From Caldilineaceae bacterium (GTDB taxonomy: Bacteria > Chloroflexota > Anaerolineae > Caldilineales > Caldilineaceae), in assembly GCA_026645575.1 (NCBI GenBank), contig JAPKMW010000010.1, forward strand, positions 1 through 64,000: a stretch of DNA of 64,000 bases, read 5' to 3'. The notes beneath the pieces were generated by a model. That model saw nothing but the letters and a program-made list of their open reading frames with translations. It was not told where the DNA came from and searched no databases. Positions 7,230 through 15,655 of the stretch are shown here, piece after piece (the stretch's first letter is position 1; every line of letters starts with the position of its first letter). The position numbers and the translations under genes were made by a program.

Positions 7230-10061
7230 ATGCAGTTTCTATCAACTTCTTGCAAATTTTTGTTATCCCAGGGGCTACGGCTGTTGATCGCCCTGCTGAT
7301 TGGCGGCGTGCTAGCCAGTCCCTGGTCGCTGTCGGCCATGACAACTTTCGCCCACACATTGCTCCCCGCCGCTGCCGCCGACATGGCTGTTGCTGTGATG
7401 ACAACGGTTTTACCCCAACCACTACCGGCTTTTGCTGCTGATGACGATACCGCAATTGTCCCAACGCCCAGGGTGATCCTGGGCAATCGGCTCTGGCTGG
7501 AAGAAGACTATGACGGCCTTGCCTTCCCAGGCTTTAGCCAATCAGTGGGCGCCGGCCATGTGGTGCGCGCCACGGCCGGCGACGGCGTCACCGTCTATAG
7601 CGCCACGACAGATGTCAATGGCTATTACACCTTGACGGTTCCCGCCAACGACACCTATATCGTAACCGCCGACCTACCGGCGGGCATGGTTGATACCTGG
7701 GTGCGGATCGCTACCGGCGAAAACCCGACCGTCAACGACAACCATAGCCACAATCGGCTTGGCACTACTGTTGTGGTCACGACGACCGATAACTTGAGTA
7801 TCGACTTTGGTTTCTATATTGGCGCCAAGCGCATTGCCTTGGGTGATCGCCTCTGGCTGGAAGATGACAACGACGGCAACGCCGCCACCGGTGTTGTCAA
7901 ACCGGTCGGTCCCGGCCATGTTGTGACAGCGGTTGCCAGTGATGGCAACACAACCTACAGCGGCGTGACCGATGCCAACGGCTACTACATCATCCTTGTC
8001 CCTGAACATGACACCTATACCGTCAAGACCAATCAACCCGCTGGCGTCAGCGACACACCGGTTTGGACCAACAATGGTAGCAACCCGACGCTGCACAATG
8101 ACAAAACCCATGATCGGCTGGGGACAACAGTGGTCATGACCGAAACCGACAACCTGAGCATCGACTTTGGCTTTTACAACCCACCGCCCCCGCCGCCAAC
8201 GGTCAACCTGGGCAACTATGTCTGGTTTGACAGCAACAGCGACGGGATGCAAAACGAAGCACCCAGCCAGGGCCGCGATGGTATTACCGTCACCTTGACC
8301 TACCCGGACAATTCGACTGCAACCACAGTAACGACCAACGGCGGCTATTACACCTTTACCAACCTGGCGCCCAATCAGCAATACCTTGTCACCTTTTCTT
8401 TGCCGGACGGGCTGGCCTTTACCACTCTCAACCAGGGCAATGATGCGACAGACAGCGACGCGCCAATCAATGGGCAAGTGATCGTCAACCTGGGCGCAAC
8501 CGATGATTACACCATCGATGCTGGCCTGGTGGAGGCGCCACCGCCTCCTTTGTTCGTCATGTTGGGTGATTTTGTCTGGGAAGATTTGAACGGCAATGGG
8601 CAACAGGAACTTGGCGAACCAGGCATTCCCGGCGTGACTGTTTCGCTCACCTGGCCCAACGGGACGATGGTCATGACAACCACCAACGCCAGCGGTTTCT
8701 ACGATTTCACGCAGTTGTCGCCCAACACCACCTACACCGTGGCCTTTGGCACTCCTGCCGGCTATACGCCCACCACGGCCAACAGTGGCGCCGACGCCAC
8801 CGACAGCGATCCTGTGCAAGGCAAAGTTGTTGTCCCGTTGGGCAACAGCGATGATCTCACCATTGACGCCGGTTTTGTCCGCCCTGTCACCGTCGGCGAC
8901 CGGGTTTGGTATGACAACAACCATGATGGTCGCCAGGATAGCGCAACAAGCGAACCAGGTGTGACCGGTGTTGTGGCAACGCTCTACAACGCTACAACTA
9001 ACCAACCTGTCCTGCACAATGGCGCCCCGCTGACCGACCAGACCGACGCCAACGGCGAATATCTCTTTACGAATCTCCCGCCGGGCGCCTACTTTGTCGT
9101 CTTTAGCAATTTACCGGCGGGTTATCAACCGACACTGCGCAACATCGGCGACGATGCTGGCGACAGCGATGCCGACGCCAATGGTCGCACCGCCGCCACC
9201 CCCTTCCTGCCCAGTGGCAGCGCGGATCGCACCCTGGACATGGGCATCTGGCGAGCGACGGCGAGTTTGGGTGATTTTGTCTGGGAAGATACGAACCCGA
9301 ATGGTGTGCAAGATCAGGGCGAACCGGGCTTGAGTGGTGTGACTGTTACCTTGACCGGCCCAACCGACACGGCGACGACAACCACCGATGCCACTGGTCA
9401 TTATACCTTTACCAATCTGACGCCTGGTGTTGTCTATACCGTCGCCTTTGCCTCCCCCAGCGGCTATGCTTCGACACTAACCAACAGTGGCAGCAATGAC
9501 GCTGTTGACAGCGATGGCACGGTTGTGGTTGTGCCGCCGTTGCAAGCGGGTGAACACAACCCGACGATAGACAGCGGCTTTATCCGCCTGCTGCCCGACC
9601 TGGTCCTGACTAAACAGGCGATGACCAATGCCTCTTCGATTCAACGGGGCGCAGTTGTCACCTACACGCTCACCTATCGCAACCAGGGCAACGCAGTGGC
9701 GACCAACGTAGTGATCACCGAAACCGTCTCGGCACACACACGGTTTGCCGCCCAAAAGAGCAGCACCGGTTGGAGTTGCAACAACGGCGCCCCCGCCGGC
9801 AGCCAATGCCGCTATATGCTGGGCGATCTACAACCGGGACAGAGTGGCGCAGTCGTCTTCGCCATCCAGGTTGATGCCGATGCCGCCGCCGGTACACAGA
9901 TTATCAATGTCGCCGTTATCGGCACAACCCTGATCGAAGGGGTCAGTGAAAACAACACCGATCAGTCAACCGTCACCCTCGTCGGCCCGACTGACCTGAC
10001 CGAAACGCAGGAGCCGGGTGTCGCCAACTTCCGCCTCTACCTGCCTGTGGCGACGAAGTAA
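7230..10061 (+). CDS. Secreted multi-domain SdrD B-type repeat protein with DUF11 domain
   Basis: Large surface or extracellular protein of 943 residues. A hydrophobic signal sequence (LRLLIALLIGGVLA) lies at residues 16-30. From about residue 80 to 800 there are six Cna-B/SdrD B-like beta-sandwich domains, each opening with a form of LGDxVWxDxNxDG and carrying Asp/Asn-rich, probably calcium-binding loops. A DUF11 domain follows (LVLTKQAMTNASSIQRGAVV, about 805-920). The protein ends FRLYLPVATK, a tail pattern shared with two other secreted proteins in this window. ATG 7230 is preceded by GAGGAGCGGTGAG. Likely roles are adhesion or sheath structure. No LPXTG sorting signal is present. The domain repeats have internally similar DNA, so recombination between them is likely. 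Confidence 0.85.
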   Translation: MQFLSTSCKFLLSQGLRLLIALLIGGVLASPWSLSAMTTFAHTLLPAAAADMAVAVMTTVLPQPLPAFAADDDTAIVPTPRVILGNRLWLEEDYDGLAFPGFSQSVGAGHVVRATAGDGVTVYSATTDVNGYYTLTVPANDTYIVTADLPAGMVDTWVRIATGENPTVNDNHSHNRLGTTVVVTTTDNLSIDFGFYIGAKRIALGDRLWLEDDNDGNAATGVVKPVGPGHVVTAVASDGNTTYSGVTDANGYYIILVPEHDTYTVKTNQPAGVSDTPVWTNNGSNPTLHNDKTHDRLGTTVVMTETDNLSIDFGFYNPPPPPPTVNLGNYVWFDSNSDGMQNEAPSQGRDGITVTLTYPDNSTATTVTTNGGYYTFTNLAPNQQYLVTFSLPDGLAFTTLNQGNDATDSDAPINGQVIVNLGATDDYTIDAGLVEAPPPPLFVMLGDFVWEDLNGNGQQELGEPGIPGVTVSLTWPNGTMVMTTTNASGFYDFTQLSPNTTYTVAFGTPAGYTPTTANSGADATDSDPVQGKVVVPLGNSDDLTIDAGFVRPVTVGDRVWYDNNHDGRQDSATSEPGVTGVVATLYNATTNQPVLHNGAPLTDQTDANGEYLFTNLPPGAYFVVFSNLPAGYQPTLRNIGDDAGDSDADANGRTAATPFLPSGSADRTLDMGIWRATASLGDFVWEDTNPNGVQDQGEPGLSGVTVTLTGPTDTATTTTDATGHYTFTNLTPGVVYTVAFASPSGYASTLTNSGSNDAVDSDGTVVVVPPLQAGEHNPTIDSGFIRLLPDLVLTKQAMTNASSIQRGAVVTYTLTYRNQGNAVATNVVITETVSAHTRFAAQKSSTGWSCNNGAPAGSQCRYMLGDLQPGQSGAVVFAIQVDADAAAGTQIINVAVIGTTLIEGVSENNTDQSTVTLVGPTDLTETQEPGVANFRLYLPVATK

Positions 10062-10069
10062 ACGGGGCC

Positions 10070-10209
10070 ACAACAACGGATTCAGAACAAGAACGGATTT
10101 GCCTCTGGCGCTTCCAAAAACTTGTACCCTTACAGGTATCCTGAGTGGGACAACTGTAAGGGTACATTGCTGTGACTACAAAATCCGTTCCTGTTCTGAA
10201 TCCGTTGTT
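10070..10209. repeat. MITE-like palindromic element, variant copy
   Basis: About 140 bp with terminal inverted repeats: ACAACAACGGATTCAGAACA (continuing to 10100) and its reverse complement at 10181-10209, with one mismatch. A second, inner inverted pair TGTACCCTTACAG / CTGTAAGGGTACA lies inside, giving a nested cruciform. The outer 13 bases ACAACAACGGATT are the same as in the four copies at 36.3-37.8 kb, while the next bases differ, so this is a divergent member of the family. It starts 8 bp after the adhesin stop codon and may also serve as a transcript end for the convergent genes on either side. Confidence 0.7.
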
Positions 10210-10230
10210 AAATCCGCTGTAGTGTCCCTG

Positions 10231-11130
10231 CTACAAGCGCGGATCCAGGGCATCCCGCCACCCATCTCCCACTAGATTGAGACTGAGAACCGTGATAAAG
10301 ATGACCAACCCCGGAAAGAACGAAAACCACCACGCCTCGCGAATAAACTCACGGCCAAAACTGAGCATGGACCCCCAGGTGGGCGTTGGCGGCTGGGTGC
10401 CTAGCCCCAAGAAAGAGAGCGCCGCTTCGGCCAGGATTGCATCGGCGAGCGCCAGACTGATCTGCACCGTCAACGGCCCCAGCAGACCGGGGAAGATATG
10501 CCGCCAGAGAATCCGCCCGGACTTGGCCCCGCTGGCGTGCGCCGCTTCGATATAATCTTGCACTCGCAACTCCAGGGTGGAGCCACGGACTATGCGGGCA
10601 AAGATGGGAATGTAGATAATGCCAATGGCAATCATCACATTTTGGGTTGATGGGCCAAGCAGCGCCACAATCGCAATGGCCAGCAGGATGGCGGGGAAGG
10701 CGAAGATCACGTCCATCACCCGCATGATGATTGAATCGACCCACCCGCCAAAGAAACCGGCCAACAGGCCAAAGAGAATGCCGGTTGTCGCCGCAATCCC
10801 CACCGCAATCAAGCCCACTTCGAGCGAAACCCGGGCGCCATAGACAATGCGGGCAAAGATGTCGCGACCAAAGTCGTCGGTGCCAAGCCAGTGTTGGGCC
10901 GACGGTTGTAATAGGCGCTCCTCCATCACAATGCCCAGCGGGTCAAAGCTGGTGATCAGTTGGGGAAAGAGCGCACTAAAGAACAGAAAAACTAAAAAAA
11001 TCATCGCCGCCAGCGCCAGCCGATGACGCCGAAAGCGGCGGATGGCGCGCCGCCAAAGCGATTCGGGCGTCTGTTGGCGGGCGGCGCGAGGCAAGAGGGT
11101 GGCGTTGGCTGTTGCTTGTGTCGTTGTCAT
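10231..11130 (-). CDS. Peptide/nickel-type ABC transporter permease (DppC family)
   Basis: Inner-membrane permease subunit of a family 5 binding-protein-dependent importer, 299 residues. It has the N-terminal OppC-type transmembrane segment (LALAAMIFLVFLFFSALFP, about residue 40), an extracytoplasmic loop with HWLGTDDFGRD, and five further membrane helices. The cytoplasmic ATPase-contact loop DYIEAAHASGAKSGRILWRHI is the EAA motif (about residue 190). It is the last gene of the operon binding protein - DppB - DppC; its ATG overlaps the dppB stop in TAATG, so the two are translationally coupled. No ATPase genes are adjacent. The substrate (peptide, opine or oligosaccharide) cannot be told from the permease. 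Confidence 0.9.
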   Translation of the reverse strand: MTTTQATANATLLPRAARQQTPESLWRRAIRRFRRHRLALAAMIFLVFLFFSALFPQLITSFDPLGIVMEERLLQPSAQHWLGTDDFGRDIFARIVYGARVSLEVGLIAVGIAATTGILFGLLAGFFGGWVDSIIMRVMDVIFAFPAILLAIAIVALLGPSTQNVMIAIGIIYIPIFARIVRGSTLELRVQDYIEAAHASGAKSGRILWRHIFPGLLGPLTVQISLALADAILAEAALSFLGLGTQPPTPTWGSMLSFGREFIREAWWFSFFPGLVIFITVLSLNLVGDGWRDALDPRL

Positions 11131-12074
11131 TAGCTCAACCGAATTCTTGGATTTAGCCAGGTATAAAGAATATCGACCATCAGATTGGTCAAGGTAAAGG
11201 CCACGGCGATTACCAGCGTCAAGCCTTGGACCACCGGAAAGTCCCGCTGGTTGACGGCAGTCAACAACATCGTGCCGACGCCGGGAAAGGCAAAGACCTG
11301 CTCGGTGATGATCGCCCCACCCAGCAACGCGCCAAATTGAATGCCCAGCACGGTCACGGTGGGAATCAAGGCATTTTTTAACGCATGACGCCAGAGGACA
11401 ACCGGTCGCGCCAGCCCTTTGGCATTGGCCGTGCGAATATAATCCTTCACTAACGTCTCAATCATCGACGCTCGACTAAAGCGCGCCAGCGACCCCATGA
11501 GAAACAGCCCCAGGGAGATCCCCGGCATGATCATCGATTTCATATGTGGCCAGACTCCCCGTCGCCACGGCACATAGCCGGAGGCTGGCAACCACCCCAG
11601 GTAGAGCGAAAAGAGCAGAATCAACAGGATGGCAAACCAGAAGGCCGGCATACTGACGCCAAAGAGCGAGAGGCTGGTGATGGTATAGTCGAGCGGGGTA
11701 TAGCGCCGCGCCGCCGAGATCATCCCTGCCGGAATGCCGAAGATCACGGCCAGCAGCATGGCGAAGATGGTCAACTCCAACGTCACCGGAAAGCGGGTGG
11801 TGATCAACTCCAACACTGGCTTTTTGCTGATGTAGGAAACCCCCAGATCGCCCTGTAACAGGTTGGCAAACCAGATGCCAAACTGGACATACAACGGCTG
11901 ATCCAGCCCCAGCGCTTTCCGCACGCGTTCCACCTCTGCCGGCGTCGCCTGGACACCGAGGATTGCTGTGGCCGGGTCGCCGGGCGTTAGCTTGAGCATA
12001 ATAAAAACCGCCACCGTCACCCCGAAGAGGACGATGAGCATTTCGAGTAGACGACGGATGATGTAACGAATCAT
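11130..12074 (-). CDS. Peptide/nickel-type ABC transporter permease (DppB family)
   Basis: Partner permease of 314 residues, starting MIRYIIRRLLEMLIVLFGVT, the standard DppB opening. Membrane helices are followed by an EAA loop (DYIRTANAKGLARPVVLWRHA), and the C-terminus is typical for the family (VDILYTWLNPRIRL). The reading frame runs on upstream for 53 codons, but that part is a translation of the fold-back repeat (FPVYLFPCFPVYLFPC), so ATG 12074 is taken as the start. The repeat ends directly at this ATG, so the gene has no ordinary ribosome-binding site of its own. This is odd for an essential transporter subunit and may lower its expression relative to the binding protein. Confidence 0.9.
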   Translation of the reverse strand: MIRYIIRRLLEMLIVLFGVTVAVFIMLKLTPGDPATAILGVQATPAEVERVRKALGLDQPLYVQFGIWFANLLQGDLGVSYISKKPVLELITTRFPVTLELTIFAMLLAVIFGIPAGMISAARRYTPLDYTITSLSLFGVSMPAFWFAILLILLFSLYLGWLPASGYVPWRRGVWPHMKSMIMPGISLGLFLMGSLARFSRASMIETLVKDYIRTANAKGLARPVVLWRHALKNALIPTVTVLGIQFGALLGGAIITEQVFAFPGVGTMLLTAVNQRDFPVVQGLTLVIAVAFTLTNLMVDILYTWLNPRIRLS

Positions 12075-12201
12075 AGGTAGATAGGGAAACAGGGAAACAG
12101 GTAGACAGGGAAACAGGTAGACAGGGAAACAGGGAAACAGGTAGACAGGGAAGGCGTCGGGTAGTACCTGTGTACCTGTGTACCTGTCTACCTGTCTACC
12201 T
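12075..12201. repeat. Fold-back tandem-word repeat between binding-protein and permease genes
   Basis: On the plus strand, several copies of GGTAGACAGG and GGGAAACAGG run from 12076 to about 12150. About 20 bp later come their reverse complements (TACCTGTGTACCTGT, then CTACCTGTCTACCTATCC). The block fills the intercistronic gap exactly: its right end contains the TAG stop of the upstream binding-protein gene, and its left end touches the ATG of dppB. As RNA it can fold into a long imperfect stem. By analogy with REP elements between malE and malF of enteric bacteria, it may protect the upstream mRNA and uncouple expression of the two genes. Confidence 0.75.
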
Positions 12202-13746
12202 ATCCAGCCAAACCTTGCGGAAGTCCATGTCATAGCGGCCGGTCATCACAAAGTCCTTGAGATCGGCGCTGCTGCCCATGACGGATTGGCGGTAGATGAT
12301 GTGGATGAGTGGGGCGTCGGCGATGAGCTTTTGTTGGATCTGGGCATAGATCGCTTTGCGCGCGGCCTGATCGACAGTGGCGCGACCTTCATCCAGCAAC
12401 TTGTCCATCTCCGGGTCGGCGTAACGCCAGAGGTTGAAGACTTCGCCGCTGCGATGCCATTGGTAGAAGAAGTCATCGGGGTCGCTGCCGCCGGAGATCA
12501 AGACGATCTCCATTTCGTAGTCACCCTTTGTCACCACCTCATCGATCCAGGTGGACCACTCGCGCTGTTCGATCTTTAGGTTGATGCCCAGTTCGGCAAA
12601 ATCCTGCTGCATCAACTCGGCCATCTTCACTTCATCGGGGTAGGTGGGGCTGACCTTGACGCTGAGTTCGGTGGGGATGGGATCGGCCTGGGCCAAATAT
12701 TCCTTGGCTTTCTCTAAATCATAGCCAAAGGCGCCTTCGGTGGTCGGGTCATAGCCCCAATTGGTGGGCGGAATGGCGACCTGGGCCGGTTCGGCCAGAC
12801 CGTACATAATATCTTTGACAATTGAATCGCGGTTGATCGCCCAACCAATGGCTTTGCGTAGATTGGGGTTATCCTTGAAGGGGGCCTTTTCCATGTTAAA
12901 GCCGATATGATCACGCACCACCCCCATGACCTGATAGACCTGGACGTTGGCATCGGCCTTGAGCGTTTCCACATCCTTGAAGGGTAGTTCGTTAAGCAGG
13001 TCAACATTGCCCGATTGCAATTCAACCACCCGCGTGGCCGGTTCAGGGATGGGACGGAAGATCACCTCATCAAGCAAGGGGTAGCCTGCCATCCAGTAGT
13101 CGGGGTTCTTCTTCAAGGTAATATTCTGACCGGAGACCCACTCGACAAAGGCAAAGGGGCCTGTGCCGATGGGCGTTTGCGTAATGTCTATGGCCGGGTC
13201 GTTGGGGATAATGCGCAACGATTCCAACTTGCTCAAGAAGGGGCCATAGGGCGCACTGAGGGTGAACTTGACGGTGTAGTCATCCACCACTTCGACGGCG
13301 CTTACTGGCGTGAAATCGGGCTTGCGCGACGAGCCGGTCGCCTCATCCATCACCCGGTCAAAGGTGAATTTGACATCCTCGGCTTTGAACTCTTTGCCGT
13401 TGTGAAATTTCACCCCTTGACGCAGCTTGAAGACATAGGTGACATCGTCCGGCTGCTCCCACGATTCAGCCAATTCCGGCTCCACATCATCCAGCGTCGG
13501 TTTCAGGCGCACCAGGCTCTCAAAAATTTGTTGTTGCACCTGGAACGCAACAATCGTCACTGATTTGTGCGGGTCAATGGTATCGATTTCACCGTTGAGG
13601 CCAACCGTCAATGTGCCGCCGGCTTTGGGTTCGCCCGCCGATTCACTGGCGCCGCCAGTGGCGGGGGCGGCGGTCGGCGCCGCGCAAGCGCTGACCAGAA
13701 TAACCAGCAGGGCCAACCAGGCCATGGCCCGTTTCATCCTGTGCAT
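12196..13746 (-). CDS. Peptide ABC transporter substrate-binding lipoprotein (family 5)
   Basis: Extracytoplasmic solute receptor of 516 residues. The lipoprotein signal peptide ends in LVSAC (Cys at about residue 21), followed by an Ala/Pro/Gly-rich tether. The SBP_bac_5 domain fills the rest: GTLTVGLNGEIDTIDPHKS, LAESWEQPDDVTYVFKLRQG and VKFHNGKEFKAEDVKFTFDR are family hallmarks. ATG 13746 has AGGAG 8 nt upstream. It is the first gene of the operon and would be made in excess over the permeases. The final codons and the TAG stop fall inside the fold-back repeat. The ligand is unknown; family members bind peptides, nickel chelates or oligosaccharides. Confidence 0.92.
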   Translation of the reverse strand: MHRMKRAMAWLALLVILVSACAAPTAAPATGGASESAGEPKAGGTLTVGLNGEIDTIDPHKSVTIVAFQVQQQIFESLVRLKPTLDDVEPELAESWEQPDDVTYVFKLRQGVKFHNGKEFKAEDVKFTFDRVMDEATGSSRKPDFTPVSAVEVVDDYTVKFTLSAPYGPFLSKLESLRIIPNDPAIDITQTPIGTGPFAFVEWVSGQNITLKKNPDYWMAGYPLLDEVIFRPIPEPATRVVELQSGNVDLLNELPFKDVETLKADANVQVYQVMGVVRDHIGFNMEKAPFKDNPNLRKAIGWAINRDSIVKDIMYGLAEPAQVAIPPTNWGYDPTTEGAFGYDLEKAKEYLAQADPIPTELSVKVSPTYPDEVKMAELMQQDFAELGINLKIEQREWSTWIDEVVTKGDYEMEIVLISGGSDPDDFFYQWHRSGEVFNLWRYADPEMDKLLDEGRATVDQAARKAIYAQIQQKLIADAPLIHIIYRQSVMGSSADLKDFVMTGRYDMDFRKVWLDR

Positions 13747-13794
13747 ACCGTTTTCTCCTGTTGCTTTGAATACTCTGACTAAAATTGGTTGTTT

Positions 13795-13852
13795 GTAACT
13801 ACTTCGCCCGCTCGTAGCCAGTCACGGACTGGCTACGAGCTTAGTAGCTACG
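13795..13852. repeat. REP-like hairpin element R1 (short form)
   Basis: The hairpin GCTCGTAGCCAGTC-ACG-GACTGGCTACGAGC (13810-13840) is a perfect 14-bp stem. It is framed by GTAACTAC on the left and GTAGCTAC on the right. The central GTCACGGAC core is shared with the other members of the family in this window. It lies in the 5-prime region of the peptide transporter operon, about 50 bp from the binding-protein start, so it may fall within that operon's leader or promoter. Confidence 0.7.
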
Positions 13853-13951
13853 GTTGTTATACTCTTTTTGCTGCGCCGCATGGGGAAGTTGATCAACTGC
13901 TGCGGATGATCTAGATTATAACAGGAGCCGGTAAATTCTTCAATTTGCTTT

Positions 13952-13979
13952 TTGCGAAATCTTTACCCTGCGCTATACT
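13952..13979 (+). promoter_or_regulatory. Possible promoter of the amidase gene
   Basis: A weak -35 box TTGCGA (13952-13957), a 16-bp spacer and a good -10 box TATACT (13974-13979) lie about 55 bp upstream of the amidase ATG. The -35 is poor, so the call rests mainly on the -10 and on position. Confidence 0.4.
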
Positions 13980-14035
13980 GCACCTTGCACACTTCATACA
14001 AACGCCATCTTGTCCAGACAGAAGGATGATACCAG

Positions 14036-15583
14036 ATGACAAAGCGCTTATCCGATCACTCACCTGCGGCCTTGGCTGACTATGTCGCTGAAAAGAGCAT
14101 TGCTGAATTACAGGCCGCCTTACAGAGCGGCGCCGTAACGACGCGTCAACTGGTGTTGGGTTACATGCACCGCATTCTCAGCCTGGACTGGTCCGGCCCC
14201 AATCTGCGCTCGGTCATTGAGATCAACCCCGATGCCTTGACCCTGGCCGACGAACTCGATGCCGAACGGGCCGCCAAAGGCCCACGGAGCGCACTCCACG
14301 GGATCCCGCTGCTGCTCAAAGACAATATTGATACAGCCGACCGCATGTTGACCACCGCCGGTTCGCTAGCCCTGGTCACCTCCCGTCCGACCCAAGACGC
14401 CACCAGTGCCGCGCAATTACGCGCCGCCGGGGCGTTGTTCCTGGGTAAAACTAACTTGAGCGAGTGGGCCAACTTCCGCTCTTCCAAGTCGATTAGTGGG
14501 TGGAGTGGGCGCGGCGGCCAGACCCGCAACGCCTACCGCCCGACGCACAACCCCAGCGGCTCTAGCTCCGGCTCTGGCGCCGCCGCTGCCGCCAGTCTCG
14601 CTGCTATCACCATCGGTACGGAGACCGATGGCTCGATTATCAGCCCATCGAATGTTAATGGCATCGTCGGCATCAAACCGACGCTCGGCTTAACCAGCCG
14701 CGCCGGCGTTGTGCCGATTGCCCATAGCCAGGATACCGTTGGGCCGATGGCGCGCACGGTGGCTGACGCCGCCCTTGTCTTGGGCGCACTGACCGGCGTC
14801 GATGTACGTGATGGCGCGACGGTTGCCAGCGCCGGCAACTTCCAGCGCGATTATACACAATTTCTTGACCCCAAGGGTTTACAAGGTGCGCGGATCGGTG
14901 TGGCGCGTGATGTTTATTCCGGTCACGATGCTGCTGTTGACAAACTTTTTGAAGAGGCGCTGACTGCCTTACGTCAGGCCGGCGCCATCCTCATCGACCC
15001 AGCCGATATTCCTACTGCCAAAGCGATAAAAGAGGGCGACGGCGAAATGAAGGTGCTGCTCTACGAGATCAAATATGATATGGCCGCCTACCTCGCCACC
15101 CGTGCGCCCAGTCTGCAACATCCTGGCGCTGTCATCCCGCGCACCCTGGCCGACCTGATTGCCTTTAACCAGGCCCATGCTGATCGCGAAATGCCCCTCT
15201 TTGGTCAGGAACTCTTTGAAATGGCCGAAGCTTTAGACCTCAGCGCTGCCCGTTACCAGGAGATTCTGGCTAACAATCAACGCCTGGCCGGCCTGGAGGG
15301 TATTGATGCGGTCATGATGCAATATAACCTTGACGCCCTGGTCGCACCCAGTGGCGCGCCAACTTGGCCGATTGGCCCGAAGCCGTTGGATACCTATCTG
15401 GGATCGTCTACAACGCCGACCGCTTTGGCCGGCTACCCACACATTACCGTGCCGATGGGTTACGTTGATGGGTTGCCGGTGGGACTGAGTTTTCTGGGGC
15501 GGGCATGGAGTGAACCGACATTGATTCGGGTCGCCTATGCGTATGAGCAGGCAACGCAAATGCGCAAGCCGCCCGGCCTGTAA
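14036..15583 (+). CDS. Amidase (amidase-signature family)
   Basis: Hydrolase of 515 residues that cleaves carboxylic amides through a Ser-cisSer-Lys triad. The catalytic Lys is in LLLKDNIDT (about residue 98), the cis-Ser in NPSGSSSGSGAA (about residue 180) and the nucleophile Ser in GTETDGSIISP (about residue 203), all in the normal order. The N-terminal helix region SIAELQAALQSGAVTTRQLV is typical of stand-alone amidases rather than GatA, and there are no gatB/gatC neighbours. The start is ATG 14036 with GAAGGA about 13 nt upstream. No signal peptide is seen, so it should be cytoplasmic. Substrate unknown. It converges with the carbamoyltransferase gene, leaving 72 bp between them. Confidence 0.88.
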   Translation: MTKRLSDHSPAALADYVAEKSIAELQAALQSGAVTTRQLVLGYMHRILSLDWSGPNLRSVIEINPDALTLADELDAERAAKGPRSALHGIPLLLKDNIDTADRMLTTAGSLALVTSRPTQDATSAAQLRAAGALFLGKTNLSEWANFRSSKSISGWSGRGGQTRNAYRPTHNPSGSSSGSGAAAAASLAAITIGTETDGSIISPSNVNGIVGIKPTLGLTSRAGVVPIAHSQDTVGPMARTVADAALVLGALTGVDVRDGATVASAGNFQRDYTQFLDPKGLQGARIGVARDVYSGHDAAVDKLFEEALTALRQAGAILIDPADIPTAKAIKEGDGEMKVLLYEIKYDMAAYLATRAPSLQHPGAVIPRTLADLIAFNQAHADREMPLFGQELFEMAEALDLSAARYQEILANNQRLAGLEGIDAVMMQYNLDALVAPSGAPTWPIGPKPLDTYLGSSTTPTALAGYPHITVPMGYVDGLPVGLSFLGRAWSEPTLIRVAYAYEQATQMRKPPGL

Positions 15584-15655
15584 CGACGTTGGTGGCGGAA
15601 AAAACGCGGGGATGAAAACGCAGCAGCCAAATGTCTGCCGTGTTAGGGCGCTTGG

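Noticed and set aside
7674..9017. Long minus-strand reading frame inside the adhesin gene
   Set aside because: It is antisense to a clear repeat protein and its translation is low-complexity; the opposite strand of Thr/Asn/Asp-rich codons stays open by composition.
12075..12233. N-terminal extension of dppB (FPVYLFPCFPVYLFPC)
   Set aside because: It is a translation of the tandem-word repeat; the family N-terminus begins at MIRYIIRRLLEM.
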